This document shows, in pieces, positions 34,335-44,400 of a stretch of 64,000 nt of DNA (position 1 is its first letter; every line of letters starts with the position of its first letter). The position numbers and the translations under genes are program-made. Location: assembly GCF_009707365.1 (NCBI RefSeq), contig NZ_CP046122.1:3038001-3102000 (forward strand). Direction: 5' to 3'. The notes beneath the pieces were generated by a model that did not search any database, had not been told where the DNA came from, and saw only the letters and a list, made by a program, of their open reading frames with translations. Origin of the DNA: Microlunatus sp. Gsoil 973 (lineage in GTDB: Bacteria; Actinomycetota; Actinomycetes; Propionibacteriales; Propionibacteriaceae).

Positions 34335-35549
34335 ATGGCCGAAGTCAGCGCGACCGAGACCACGACGATCGCTCCCCGCGGACAGGCCCGCAACCTGGCG
34401 ATGGCCACCGCCGCCTTCGCCATCAGCTTCTGGGGTTGGAATGAGATCGGGCCGCTCGGAGCCCGGTATACCGACGAGCTCGGGTTGAGCAGCACCCAGA
34501 AATCCCTGTTGGTCGCCATACCGGTGCTGGTGGGGTCGTTGGGGCGCATCGTCTCCGGTGCGCTGACCGACCGGTACGGCGGCCGGCTGATGTTCACCGT
34601 CCTGTTGGTGATCTCGGCACCCTTTGCGTTCCTGGTCGGGATCGCCGGTGCTGAGCACTCCTACCTGTGGTTGTTGATCATCGGGTTCTTCCTGGGCATT
34701 GCCGGCACCACGTTTGCCGTCGGTGTCCCGTTCGTCAACGCCTGGTTCCCGCCGGAACGACGCGGGTCGGCGCTTGGCATCTTCGGCGCCGGGATGGGTG
34801 GCACGGCGTTGTCGGCCTTCTTCACGCCGCGGTTCGTGGGCTGGTTCGGATATCTGCCGACACATGTGATCATCGCCGTGGCATTGCTGGTGGGTGCCGC
34901 GTTGTGCTGGCTGCTGATGCGGAATGCGCCGGGGTGGCAGCCCAGCCGCCAACCGGTGGTGCCCAAGATCGCCGGTGCGCTGCGGCTCGGCGTCACCTGG
35001 CGGATGTCCTTCCTGTACGCGATCGCGTTCGGCGGCTTCGTCGCCTTCTCCACCTATCTGCCGACCTACATCCACGACATCTACGACTTCAGCCTCACCA
35101 AGGCGGGGACGCGGACGGCCGTGTTCGCGATCGTCGCAGTCATCGCCAGACCGATCGGTGGCGCACTGGCCGACCGGATCGGGCCGCGACGGGTGGTGGC
35201 GATATCACTGACCGGCACCGCCGTCATGGCGGTCATCGTCGCGCTGCAACCGCCACCCGACCTCGCCTCCGGTTCGACCTTCGTCGCGTTGGCGTTCTTC
35301 CTGGGTCTTGGTACCGGCGGTGTCTTCGCCTGGGTCGCACTGCAGGCGCCGCCGGACCGGGTTGGCAGCATCACCGGCGTCGTGGGTGCGATGGGCGGCA
35401 TCGGTGGCTTCTTCCCGCCGTTGGTGATGGGAGCGACCTACCATCTGGTGTTCCCTGACTACGGCCTCGGTCTTGCCCTGCTGACCCTGCTCGCCGTAGG
35501 CGGTCTGGCCTTCACCCTGCTCACCAAGAGCCAACCCCGCGCCACCTGA
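34335..35549 (+). CDS. narK: Nitrate/nitrite transporter, NarK family (MFS)
   Basis: 404 residues, twelve-helix major facilitator. NarK proteins import nitrate and/or export nitrite for the cytoplasmic reductase. The MFS loop motifs are GRIVSGALTDRYGGR (between helices 2 and 3) and RPIGGALADRIGPRR (between 8 and 9). The NarK nitrate-signature-like glycine runs GIFGAGMGGTALSAF and GVVGAMGGIGGFFPP are present in helices 5 and 11. Whether it is a symporter or antiporter cannot be told. Last gene of the nar unit, 9 bp after narI. Confidence 0.9.
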   Translation: MAEVSATETTTIAPRGQARNLAMATAAFAISFWGWNEIGPLGARYTDELGLSSTQKSLLVAIPVLVGSLGRIVSGALTDRYGGRLMFTVLLVISAPFAFLVGIAGAEHSYLWLLIIGFFLGIAGTTFAVGVPFVNAWFPPERRGSALGIFGAGMGGTALSAFFTPRFVGWFGYLPTHVIIAVALLVGAALCWLLMRNAPGWQPSRQPVVPKIAGALRLGVTWRMSFLYAIAFGGFVAFSTYLPTYIHDIYDFSLTKAGTRTAVFAIVAVIARPIGGALADRIGPRRVVAISLTGTAVMAVIVALQPPPDLASGSTFVALAFFLGLGTGGVFAWVALQAPPDRVGSITGVVGAMGGIGGFFPPLVMGATYHLVFPDYGLGLALLTLLAVGGLAFTLLTKSQPRAT

Positions 35550-35620
35550 CCCGCCCCGGGCCGCACTCGGTGCGCGCCGCCCAGCGTCACCCTCGTCGCT
35601 CGGGTCGCCCTCGTCGCAAG

Positions 35621-36022
35621 GTCAAACGTTGAGGTCGCAAGGTCGAAGTTTGAGCGTACGCATCAGATCCCCGCCGAAAACCAGCCACAGGATCAAACGT
35701 TGAGGTTCGGAATCGGGTGGCTCTCGGACGCACGAACCCGAACCCCGCACCCCGAACCCGATGTCGGAAGATCAAACTTTGAGGTCGCAAGATCGAAGTT
35801 TGAGCCTACGCACCAAATCCCCGCCGAAAACCAGCCACAGGATCAAACGTTGAGGTTCGGAATCGGGTGGCGGCTGCCGGGGGGGAAGAACCGAACCGTG
35901 GCGGCCGTTCCAGGCGCTCCCGCACCGCCGCGGGCCACCCGGTCCCATGTCGCAAGATCAAAGTTTGAGCGTACGCACCAAATCGGGCGCAGATTGAGCC
36001 GCAGGATCAACCTTTGACCTTC
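35621..36022. repeat. 150-bp direct repeats carrying eight TCAAA-N-TTTGA-like motifs
   Basis: A segment of about 100 bp at 35621-35720 recurs at 35771-35870 (offset exactly 150) and partly at 35948-36022. Each copy carries two or three palindromic 11-mers of the form TCAAA-N-TTTGA: starts at 35622, 35643, 35693, 35772, 35793, 35843, 35958 and 36007. Spacings are 21 and 50, then 21 and 50 again, then 49. The block is in the gap after narK and is not coding. Regular spacing of an inverted motif suggests repeated protein binding, but no regulator is identified. Confidence 0.85.
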
Positions 36023-36148
36023 GGTTCGGCGCCGGCGGGTGGTTCGGCGCCGGCGGGTGGTTCGGCGCCGGCGGGTGGTTCGGCGCCGGCGGGTGGTTCG
36101 GCGCCGGCGGGTGGTTCGGCGCCGGCGGGTGGTTCGGCGCCGGCGGCC
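36023..36148. repeat. 18-bp minisatellite, about 7 units
   Basis: GGTTCGGCGCCGGCGGGT repeated head to tail from 36023 (units at 36023, 36041, 36059, 36077, 36095, 36113, and a degenerate one at 36131), followed by decayed GC-rich copies to about 36180. Because the unit is a multiple of three, open frames appear on both strands (GSAPAG or AEPPAG peptides), but none has a start signal or extends into a recognisable domain, so I treat it as non-coding. Confidence 0.88.
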
Positions 36149-36211
36149 GGCTCGGCGCCACGCGGCCGGCTCGGCGCCCCGGGGTATCCGGACATCCGCC
36201 CTCGGCGACGA

Positions 36212-36541
36212 TCACTCGGTGTGGAAGACCTCCTCGGCAGGTGCCCACCACTGGTCATCCGAGGTCGTCTCCAGCGACTCCTGCATCGGGTCGGTGATCT
36301 TCCACCAATCCTGGGTGGTCGGATCGTCGGCCATCCGCTTCATATCGGCAGCCAGGTCCTCGCCGTGGTATTCGAAGTACGCGAAAAGCAGATTCTCCGG
36401 TTCGCGCAGAAAGATCGAATAGTTCTTGATTCCCGACTCGGCGATCTGGGCGAGTACGCCCGGCCAGACGTCGGCGTGGATCCGCTTGTATTCCTCGATC
36501 GCCTCCGGCTTGAGCCGGATGATCTGGGCAACACGCTGCAT
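36212..36541 (-). CDS. rhaM: L-rhamnose mutarotase family protein
   Basis: 109-residue dimeric ferredoxin-like fold protein of the RhaM/RhaU family, which interconverts alpha and beta anomers of L-rhamnose. Family features are RVAQIIRLKPEAIEEYKRIH, VWPGVLAQIAESGIKNYSIF, LLFAYFEYHGEDLAADM and TTQDWWKITDPMQ. Other rhamnose genes are not in the window, so it is isolated from a catabolic operon. ATG at 36541. Confidence 0.88.
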   Translation of the reverse strand: MQRVAQIIRLKPEAIEEYKRIHADVWPGVLAQIAESGIKNYSIFLREPENLLFAYFEYHGEDLAADMKRMADDPTTQDWWKITDPMQESLETTSDDQWWAPAEEVFHTE

Positions 36542-36570
36542 GCATTCTCCTGTGAGGGCGGGGCGATGGG

Positions 36571-36846
36571 TTACGAGCGAGCGGTCAATGCGGCGCGGAG
36601 ACGATCCCGGTCGACCCGCCAGAAATCATGCTGGCGGCCGTCGACAAAGGTGACCGGGACCTGATCGTTGTAACGCCGGGCCAGTTCCGGATCGGAGTCA
36701 ACGTCGATCTCCCGATAGCGATCTCCGGTCGTCGCGCACACCGCGGCGATCACCGCGACCGCATCGGCACACAGATGGCAACCGACGCGCGTCATCACCA
36801 CGACCCGCGCATCGTCGGAGCCGTTGCCGGTGCGCACTTCGCTCAT
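36571..36846 (-). CDS. Glutaredoxin-like thiol protein
   Basis: 91 residues, short thioredoxin fold of the glutaredoxin-like (DUF836) kind. CxxC motif is VGCHLCADA at residues 23-26, cis-Pro segment is VPVTFVDGRQ. In other actinobacteria this gene directly precedes rex and hemA; here it is separated from rex by the nar cluster. It lies divergent from the HAD-IB gene, 50 bp away. Redox partner unknown. Confidence 0.82.
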   Translation of the reverse strand: MSEVRTGNGSDDARVVVMTRVGCHLCADAVAVIAAVCATTGDRYREIDVDSDPELARRYNDQVPVTFVDGRQHDFWRVDRDRLRAALTARS

Positions 36847-36896
36847 GGTCAGAGTCTGGCACGGGCAGCGATCCGCCCCGCACTATGGTTGGCGTC

Positions 36897-37700
36897 ATGA
36901 CGACGCCGGCGCCGCTGATCCGTCCGGATGCCCAGGCGGCGGCGTTCTTCGATCTCGACAACACCGTGATCCAGGGTGCGTCGATCTTCCATCTCGCCCG
37001 CGGCCTCTATCGTCGCGGCTTCTTTCCGACCCGGCTCATTCTCAAGGGACTGTGGCTGCAGACCTGGTTCCGCGTGGTGGGGCGGGAGAATCCCGATCAC
37101 ATGCAGCAAGCCCGTGATTCGGCGCTGAACTTCATCGCCGGTCACACCGTTGAGGAGATGGCCGCGGCCGGTGAGGAGATCTACGAGGAGTCGATCCTGC
37201 CGAAGATCTGGCCCGGCACCCGGGCACTGGCCCAGATGCACCTGGACGCCGGTCAGCAGGTCTGGGTGGTCACCGCGGCACCGATCGAACTGGCGTCGAT
37301 CATCGCCAATCGGCTCGGGCTGAGCGGAGCAGTGGCGACCGTGCCGGAGACCGTCAACGGTGTCTACACCGGCCACTTGGTCGGAGAGCTGCTGCATGGT
37401 CCGGCAAAGGCCGAGGCCGTACGCGCTCTGGCCGTCGAACACGGATTCGATCTTGCTCGGTGCTTCGCCTACTCCGACTCGTACAACGATCTGCCGATGC
37501 TGTCGCTGGTCGGCCATCCCTGCGCGGTCAACCCGGACCGCCGGCTGGAGCACCATGCTCAGGAGTACGACTGGCAGGTCCGGGAGTTCCGCACCCATCG
37601 CCGGGCGGTACGCCTCGGGCTGCTCGGCACGGCATCGGCCGGCGCGGCCGCCGGCGCTCTGGCGGCGGGACTCAGCGTGCGCCGCATGTTCAAGCGCTGA
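36897..37700 (+). CDS. HAD-IB family phosphatase (SerB1-like)
   Basis: 267 residues of the HAD superfamily, subclass IB. Motif I FFDLDNTVIQGASIF, motif II VWVVTAAPIEL, motif III Lys in GPAKAEAVRAL, motif IV CFAYSDSYNDLPMLSLVG. A C-terminal hydrophobic helix (LLGTASAGAAAGALAAGLSV) suggests membrane association. Annotated in mycobacteria as SerB1/CicA-like; phosphoserine as the substrate is not established. ATG at 36897 is chosen; TATGGT ends 6 bases before it, which fits a leaderless transcript. An ATG at 36885 is an alternative. Confidence 0.83.
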   Translation: MTTPAPLIRPDAQAAAFFDLDNTVIQGASIFHLARGLYRRGFFPTRLILKGLWLQTWFRVVGRENPDHMQQARDSALNFIAGHTVEEMAAAGEEIYEESILPKIWPGTRALAQMHLDAGQQVWVVTAAPIELASIIANRLGLSGAVATVPETVNGVYTGHLVGELLHGPAKAEAVRALAVEHGFDLARCFAYSDSYNDLPMLSLVGHPCAVNPDRRLEHHAQEYDWQVREFRTHRRAVRLGLLGTASAGAAAGALAAGLSVRRMFKR

Positions 37701-38080
37701 CCGGCCGAATATGCAACCGGAGTGATAACCCTCCGTCGATTGCGCTCGGAATTACCGGTGTCACCAGAATCGGGTGAAGCCTCCGTAACCCGGCTTGGAT
37801 TCAATTCTGCAGAGGACCTTGTGGTTTCGAGGTGCACGCTGGCAGCGTGACTTGGGACGGAGGAGAAACCGCCTTTGCTCTGTTGGTCGGAGAAAGTGTT
37901 CAGTTCTCCGGTGACCGTCACGGACCGTCGACGGCCCCTGGCAGCCATCCGGCTTGTCGCGCTGCCCATCGGGCAGCGCGGATCGCCAGGTGAATTCGCC
38001 ACGACCATTCGGCAAATCAGATATCGCGGTGGTTTCCTCGGCCGCAACGGTTTGTTCGCGAGCGCCGAAAGGGGGAACCC
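37701..38080 (+). other. 380-bp leader of the giant surface-protein gene with hairpins
   Basis: No gene seen. Two perfect hairpins stand out: CACGCT/AGCGTG with a GGC loop at 37835-37849, and CGCGCTGCCC/GGGCAGCGCG with an ATC loop at 37958-37980 (10 bp). The sequence between has runs such as GGAGAAACCGCC and TCGGGTGAAGCC that recall actinobacterial riboswitches, but I cannot fold it to a known class. The ribosome site before ATG 38081 is GAAAGGGGG. Confidence 0.5.
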
Positions 38081-41000
38081 ATGGCACAGTCGAACTGGCC
38101 AGGCTCGAGCAGTCGGCCACGGCGGCGGCGCGCAGTCTCTGTCCTGACTGCCGCGCTGACTGCGCTCGGCGGGTTGCTGGCGCTGGTTCCGAACACGGCA
38201 CCGGCGACAGCCGGGCCGCCGCTGACGGTCACCGCGAAGGCCGTCCCGGCATCCGGCGGCAGCGTGCAGCCCGGCAGCAAGATCACCTACACGCTGCAGG
38301 CCAGCAGCGAGCAACCGCTGTCCGGCAGCGCGGTGGTTGTCGACGACCTTTCCGGCCTGCTGACGAATGCCGAAATCGCCTCAGCCGAACAGACCCTGAC
38401 CAGGCAGAATCTGTCGCTCGACCCGGCCACCAAGGACCTCACCTGGACACTGCCGGCACTGGGCACGGCGGGCGCGCCACGATCAACGGCGGCCACTTTC
38501 GTGGCGAAGACGTCCGCGGATGCACCAGCCGGGGCGAAGCTGACCACGGCGGCAGCTCTGGCGGGAAGCCGGTGCGCGGCAAGCGATCCGTGCGCCACCA
38601 CCCTCACTGTGGCTGCACGGGAAGCCAGCGAGTCGCCCGCGGCCACCTCCTCACCATCAGCGGCAAGGGCACCGTCCTCATCGCCAACTGCTCCTCGGTC
38701 GGCGGACAGTTCGTGGTCACCGGCCGGATCACCGGATGCGGCTCCATCCTCGGCTGCGCCCTCCTCCCCAGACCCAACGCCCTCCCCGACCGCCGACGCT
38801 CCTGTGCAGACAGGTCCCGTCGCGCCGGACCCGCCTTCCTCGTCTGCTTCAACGAGCCCGTCGACAACCTCGCGTCCCGCTCACCGCGGGATCCGGACGC
38901 CGGCACCCGATTCGGCGACCACGACGAAATCGCCGGCCACGGCGAAAGCAGCTGAGCGGGTGGGGCCATTCTCCGTGGTCAATCCCGGCCAACCGTGCCC
39001 GACGACAGCCCAGACAGCCACGCTCGTCGTTCAAGGATTCGAGATCGACGGCAACTGCCAGGTCAACGCGGCCGGCAATCTGGACTGGGAGAGCCCCGCG
39101 GTCGGCGATCAGCCGGTGGACCGCGACGGCCTCGGCGACGGCACCCAGTACGCCAGCGGCAGTGAGGGCAACTGGCCCAACTGGACCGGCGCCGCGGGCG
39201 GGGGCAGCGCATCGGGGCAGGCAGACATCAACGACGTTTACGCGTTCGCGACCAGGGACTCGGTCACCAACAACATCTGGGAGATGTTCGGTTTCAGCCG
39301 CGCGGCCTCCAGCGGCTCCATCGGCTACACGCTCGAGGTGAACCAGCGACCCAATCGGTCGACGAACCCCGCCATACCGGACCGTACGACCGGCGACTGG
39401 CGGTTCAACCTGACGCAGAACGGCAGCCGGCCGCTGGCCCTTGCCAACTGCCAGCGCTGGACGTCCAGCGGGCCGTCGTCGGGATCCTGGGGCGCCGTCA
39501 GTTGCCCGGACAACTTCTTCGCCGCAACCAGCACCGACGGGTTGTTCCTCGAAGCCGCGATGAACCTGACGGTGCTGACGGGTCAGGTTCCCGGGTGCGA
39601 CCTGATCGACAAGTTCAGCACCATCAACTTCCGCTCCCGGCAATCCCAGCAGTTCGACAGCTCGGCGCTGAAGGATTACATCAACCCGATCGAGGTGGAA
39701 GCCCCACAGGACTGCCTCGAACGAGAGATGACGACCACCGCCGCCGACACCACCCTCGGCGGGGACGTGACCGACACCGCGACGCTGACGGCAACCGGGG
39801 GCGGGCCGACTCCGACCGGGACAGTGACCTTCCGGCTGTTCGGCCCGTCCGCCTCGGCAGAGTGCAGCGGCGATCCCGTGTTCACCTCAGATCCGATTCC
39901 GCTCGTGGACGGCGAGGCCACCTCTCCGCCCTTCACACCGGCCGCGGCCGGGAACTACCACTGGGTGGTTTTGTACTCCGGTGAGGCGAACTACCTCGGT
40001 CTCACCAGCGCCTGCGGCGAGACGGGTGAAACATCGACCGTCGCGAGGGCAGCGGTCACCATCGTGACGGCGGCGAACGACGCCACGCTGCCCGACGCCA
40101 CCATCTCCGACTCCGCGACCGAATCCGGGGTCGACGGCGGGCCGGAACCGACCGGCACGCTGATCTTCACCGCGTACGGGCCGACCGATTCCGCCACCGC
40201 GGTGTGCGACGCCGTCGCCTTCACCTCCGACCCCGTGGAGCTCGAAGCCAGCGCGACGGGCATCGGGCAAGCGTCGGCCTCGTTCCACCCGACAACGGCT
40301 GGTACCTACTATTGGCGGGTCTCGTACTCGGGAGATTCGAACTACTCCCCACTGACGACCCCGTGCGGCGACGCCAACGAGAGATCGGTGGTCAGCAAGG
40401 CATCGCCGATCATCTCAACGTCCGCCACGTCGGCCGGCCCGGGCCAAGAGATCTCCGACACTGCCGTCCTGTCCAGGATCCAATCCCCCATCGGCGGCAC
40501 CGTCACCTTCGCCCTGTACGGCCCGTTCCCCGACTCCACGGGCCCCGACTGCAGCGCTGCCAACCTGGCGTTCCAGTCGACTGATCGGCCGCTCACCGAG
40601 GTCAACGGCGGATCGGCGGCACGTGCCACCTCCGAGCCCTTCGTCGTGCCGATGGATGCGCTGGGTATGCGCTACTTCTGGGTGGCGTCGTACACGGGTG
40701 ACGACAACAACGACGCCGTCGTCAGTGGGTGCGGCGCCAACGGTGAGACATCGCTGGTCCGCGGGACCCTCCCGACGATCACCACAACCGCGACCGACAC
40801 CATCACCCTCGGCGAAACGATCGCTGACGCCGTCCAGGTTGCCGGGCCGGCCGGCGGGCCGACGCCGACCGGCACCGTACGCTTCCTGGCCTACCCGACC
40901 GACGACACCGAGTGCGTGGGCAACCCGCTGTTCGAGTCGGACGCCATCGACCTGGTGAACGGGCGAGCGACGTCGGAGCCCTTCACCCCGCCCGCGGTGG

Positions 41001-41455
41001 GAACCTATCGATGGCGCGTCGCCTACTCCGGTGATGACGAATTCATCAGTCTGACCAGCGCCTGCAACGCCGACGGCGAGACGTCGGTGGTGACCAAAGC
41101 CACTCCGTCGATCTCCACCCAGGCGACCTCGGTGCAACTCGGCAGTTCACCAAGCGACACGGCGACCGATGTCGGCGTGACCGGAGTTGCCGGCATGCCC
41201 GCACCCACCGGCACCGTGACCTTCACGGCCTACGGGCCTTCACCGACCCCGGACTGCACCGGCCAACCCGCGTTCGATTCCGGGCCAATGGAACTCCGGC
41301 CCGGGGCCGCCCGGTGGAGTCGATCGCTACGGCCTCGTTCACACCACCGCCGCGAGCGGGCAGCTACTACTGGAGGGTCTCCTACTCCGGCGACGACAAC
41401 TACACGGCCCTTCCACAGAGCCCTTGCGGCGAGGCCGGTGAGACGTCCACCGTGA
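38081..41455 (+). CDS. Giant secreted surface protein, N-terminal part (frameshift-separated)
   Basis: As given, 1124 residues; it is really the front of one protein of about 3396 residues ending at 48270. A signal peptide (RRRRAVSVLTAALTALGGLL, cleavage after ATAG about residue 47) leads to a DUF11-like domain (50-185), a Ser/Pro-rich linker (about 190-300), a lectin-like or adhesin N-domain of about 240 residues (GFEIDGNCQVNAAGNLDWES, then DINDVYAFATRDS), and from about 548 seven Ig-like repeats (GTVTFRLFGPS, then YSGEANYLGLTSACG). The fifth repeat derails at about 41291-41313: one base seems missing and the rest is nonsense to 41455. The continuation is the next entry. Confidence 0.85.
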   Translation: MAQSNWPGSSSRPRRRRAVSVLTAALTALGGLLALVPNTAPATAGPPLTVTAKAVPASGGSVQPGSKITYTLQASSEQPLSGSAVVVDDLSGLLTNAEIASAEQTLTRQNLSLDPATKDLTWTLPALGTAGAPRSTAATFVAKTSADAPAGAKLTTAAALAGSRCAASDPCATTLTVAAREASESPAATSSPSAARAPSSSPTAPRSADSSWSPAGSPDAAPSSAAPSSPDPTPSPTADAPVQTGPVAPDPPSSSASTSPSTTSRPAHRGIRTPAPDSATTTKSPATAKAAERVGPFSVVNPGQPCPTTAQTATLVVQGFEIDGNCQVNAAGNLDWESPAVGDQPVDRDGLGDGTQYASGSEGNWPNWTGAAGGGSASGQADINDVYAFATRDSVTNNIWEMFGFSRAASSGSIGYTLEVNQRPNRSTNPAIPDRTTGDWRFNLTQNGSRPLALANCQRWTSSGPSSGSWGAVSCPDNFFAATSTDGLFLEAAMNLTVLTGQVPGCDLIDKFSTINFRSRQSQQFDSSALKDYINPIEVEAPQDCLEREMTTTAADTTLGGDVTDTATLTATGGGPTPTGTVTFRLFGPSASAECSGDPVFTSDPIPLVDGEATSPPFTPAAAGNYHWVVLYSGEANYLGLTSACGETGETSTVARAAVTIVTAANDATLPDATISDSATESGVDGGPEPTGTLIFTAYGPTDSATAVCDAVAFTSDPVELEASATGIGQASASFHPTTAGTYYWRVSYSGDSNYSPLTTPCGDANERSVVSKASPIISTSATSAGPGQEISDTAVLSRIQSPIGGTVTFALYGPFPDSTGPDCSAANLAFQSTDRPLTEVNGGSAARATSEPFVVPMDALGMRYFWVASYTGDDNNDAVVSGCGANGETSLVRGTLPTITTTATDTITLGETIADAVQVAGPAGGPTPTGTVRFLAYPTDDTECVGNPLFESDAIDLVNGRATSEPFTPPAVGTYRWRVAYSGDDEFISLTSACNADGETSVVTKATPSISTQATSVQLGSSPSDTATDVGVTGVAGMPAPTGTVTFTAYGPSPTPDCTGQPAFDSGPMELRPGAARWSRSLRPRSHHRRERAATTGGSPTPATTTTRPFHRALAARPVRRPP

Positions 41456-44400
41456 CACCTGCCGTTCCGACGATCGCCACCCAGGCGACCACCGCGACGC
41501 TGCCCAACGCGTCCGTCTCCGACACGGCAACCGTGACCGGGATACCCGACGCACCGATTCCGACCGGCACGGTGACCTTCCGACTGTACGGCGCGTCGGG
41601 CACGCCGGTCTGCACCGGAGATCCGGCGTTCGGCCCGGCGACAGTCCCGCTCACCGACGGGACGGCGACCTCCCCCGAGTTCTCACCGACTGTGGCGGGC
41701 GACTACTTCTGGTTGGTCGACTATTCGGGGGACGCGAACTACGAACCGGTCACCAGCACTTGTGATGATCCGAACGAGAAGTCGCGGATCACCAAGTCCG
41801 CGGTCCTGCTCACCTCGTCGGCGGCCGACGCCCGATTCGGGGACGAGATATCCGACACCGGCCTGCTCGTCGGGGTGGGCGATGTCGCGCCGACCGGGAC
41901 AGTGACCTTCACCGCGTACGGCCCGACCGACTCGGACGAACCGGTGTGCGAGGACGTCGCCTTCGCCCAGGCGGGCACAGATCTGCAGACCACCTCGCCG
42001 GGCACCGCCACAGCCGACGCCTCCTTCACACCCAGCGACCCGGGACGATATTTCTGGCGCATCAGCTACTCCGGCGACAGCAACTATGTCGACACCGTCA
42101 GCGACTGTGGTGCGCTGGACGAAGAGTCGAGGGTGACCGTTCCGAGTATCGACATCGCGAAGACCGCCACTCCGGACAGTTTCGGTTCCGCGGACAGCCC
42201 GATCACGTACAACTACCGGGTTACCAACACCGGCGACGCGACCCTGGACAACGTCCGCGTCACCGATCCGCACGACGGCCTGTCCGAGCTCGCCTGTGCA
42301 CCGGCGCAAGGCTCGAGTCTCGACCCGGGCGACGTGATGACCTGCACCGCCGTCTACGCCACCACCCAGGCAGACCTGAACGCCGGTTCGATCACCAACA
42401 CCGCCACCGTCACCGGCACCCCGCCCACCGGAGCGGACGTCACCGACACCGACCAGGCCGTCGTCACCGCCAACCAGGGACCGGACATCCAGATCGCCAA
42501 GAACGCCAGTCCCGGCAGCTTCGGGGCGGCCGGCACCCCGATCACGTACAGCTACCAGGTCACGAACACCGGCAACGTCACTCTGGACGACGTACGCGTC
42601 ACCGACCCGCACGTCGGACTCTCCGCAGTCTCCTGCGCGCCGGCGCAAGGCTCGAGTCTCGACCCGGGCGACGTGATGACCTGCACCGCCGTCTACACCA
42701 CCACCCAGGCAGACCTGAACGCCGGTTCGATCACCAACACCGCCACCGTCACCGGCACCCCGCCCACCGGAGCGGACGTCACCGACACCGACCAGGCCGT
42801 CGTCACCGCCAACCAGGGACCGGACATCCAGATCGCCAAGAACGCCAGTCCCGGCAGCTTCGGGGCGGCCGGCACCCCGATCACTTACAGCTACCAGGTC
42901 ACCAACACCGGCAACGTCACGCTCAACAATGTCCGCGTCACCGACCCTCACGATGGTCTGTCCGACCTGGCCTGTGCGCCGAACCAGGGCACCAGCCTCG
43001 ACCCCGGCGACGTGATGACCTGCACCGCCGTCTACACGACAACCCAGGACGACCTGAACGCCGGGAGCATCACCGACACCGCGACCGCGACCGGTGTTTC
43101 GGTGGCCGGTGACAACGTCCTCGACAGTGATGAGGCGCTGGTCACCGCCAGCACCGCGCCGGCGATCGACATTCAGAAGACGGCCGATCCGACCGAGTTC
43201 GGCACCGCCGGGACTCCGATCACCTACACCTACCAGGTCACCAACACCGGCAACGTCACCCTCGACGATGTTCGCGTGACCGACCCACATGTGGGACTCT
43301 CGGCGGTCTCCTGCGCCCCTGCCCAAGGCGCCACCCTGGAGCCCGGCGACCAGATGGACTGCACGGCGGTCTACACAACCACCCAAGGCGATCTCAACAG
43401 CGGATCGGTCACCGACACGGCAACCGTCGTCGGCAGCCCACCAACCGGTTCGAATGTGACCGACACCGACCAGGCATTGATCACCGCCAACCAGGGACCG
43501 GCGATCCAGATCGCCAAGACCGTCGCCCCGGACACCTTCGGCGCGGTCGGCACTCCGATCACCTACAGCTACCAGGTCACCAACACCGGCAACGTCACCC
43601 TGAACGACGTCCAGGTCACCGATCCCCATGACGGACTGTCGACCATCAGCTGCAGTCCGTCACAAGGTTCCAGTCTCGACCCCGGCTCCGCGATGTCGTG
43701 CACAGCAAGCTATTCCGCGACCCAGGCCGACTTGAACATCGGCTCGATCACCGACACCGCCACGGTGGTCGGGAGCCCACCAACCGGGCCGAATGTGACC
43801 GACAGTGATCAGGCGCTGGTCACCGCCACCACCGCGCCGGCGATCGACATCCAGAAAAGTGCCGAGCCCACCGAGTTCAGTGCTGCCGGAACGCCAATCG
43901 CCTACACCTTCGTGGTGACCAACACGGGCAACGTCACCCTCGACAATGTTGACGTCACGGACCCGCTCGACGGTCTGACCCCGATCGCCTGTGACCCCGC
44001 CCAGGGTGTCAGCCTTGACCCCGGGGACCAGATGACCTGCACGGCCGGGTACACCACGACCCAGGCCGACCTGAACCGCGGCGATATAGCCAACACCGCG
44101 ACCGTGGTGGGAGTGCCGCCGGCCGGCCCGAACGTGAGCGACTCCGACCAGCAGTTGATCACTGCCAATCAGGGGCCGGAGATCCAGATCACCAAGATCG
44201 CCGATCCGACCGAGTTCGGTTCGGCCGGCACTCCGATCACCTACACCTATCGGATGATCAACACCGGCAACGTAACCGTTGATGATGTTCGCATCACCGA
44301 CCCGCACAGTGGTCTGTCCGCCATCTCCTGTGCACCGGCCCAGGGTGCCAGTTTGGACCCCGGTGATCAGATGGACTGCACCGCTGTCTACACGACTACC

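Noticed and set aside
36014-36664. Plus-strand reading frame with GSAPAG repeats
   Set aside because: Produced by the 18-bp minisatellite and antisense to the rhamnose mutarotase gene; no start signal or conserved domain.
37701-38080. ydaO-type c-di-AMP riboswitch
   Set aside because: Some short phrases resemble it, but their order and pairing do not match the consensus as far as I can fold it by eye.
41683-43629. Long minus-strand frames over the surface-protein repeats
   Set aside because: Shadows of the high-GC repeat coding; composition and periodicity follow the plus-strand gene.
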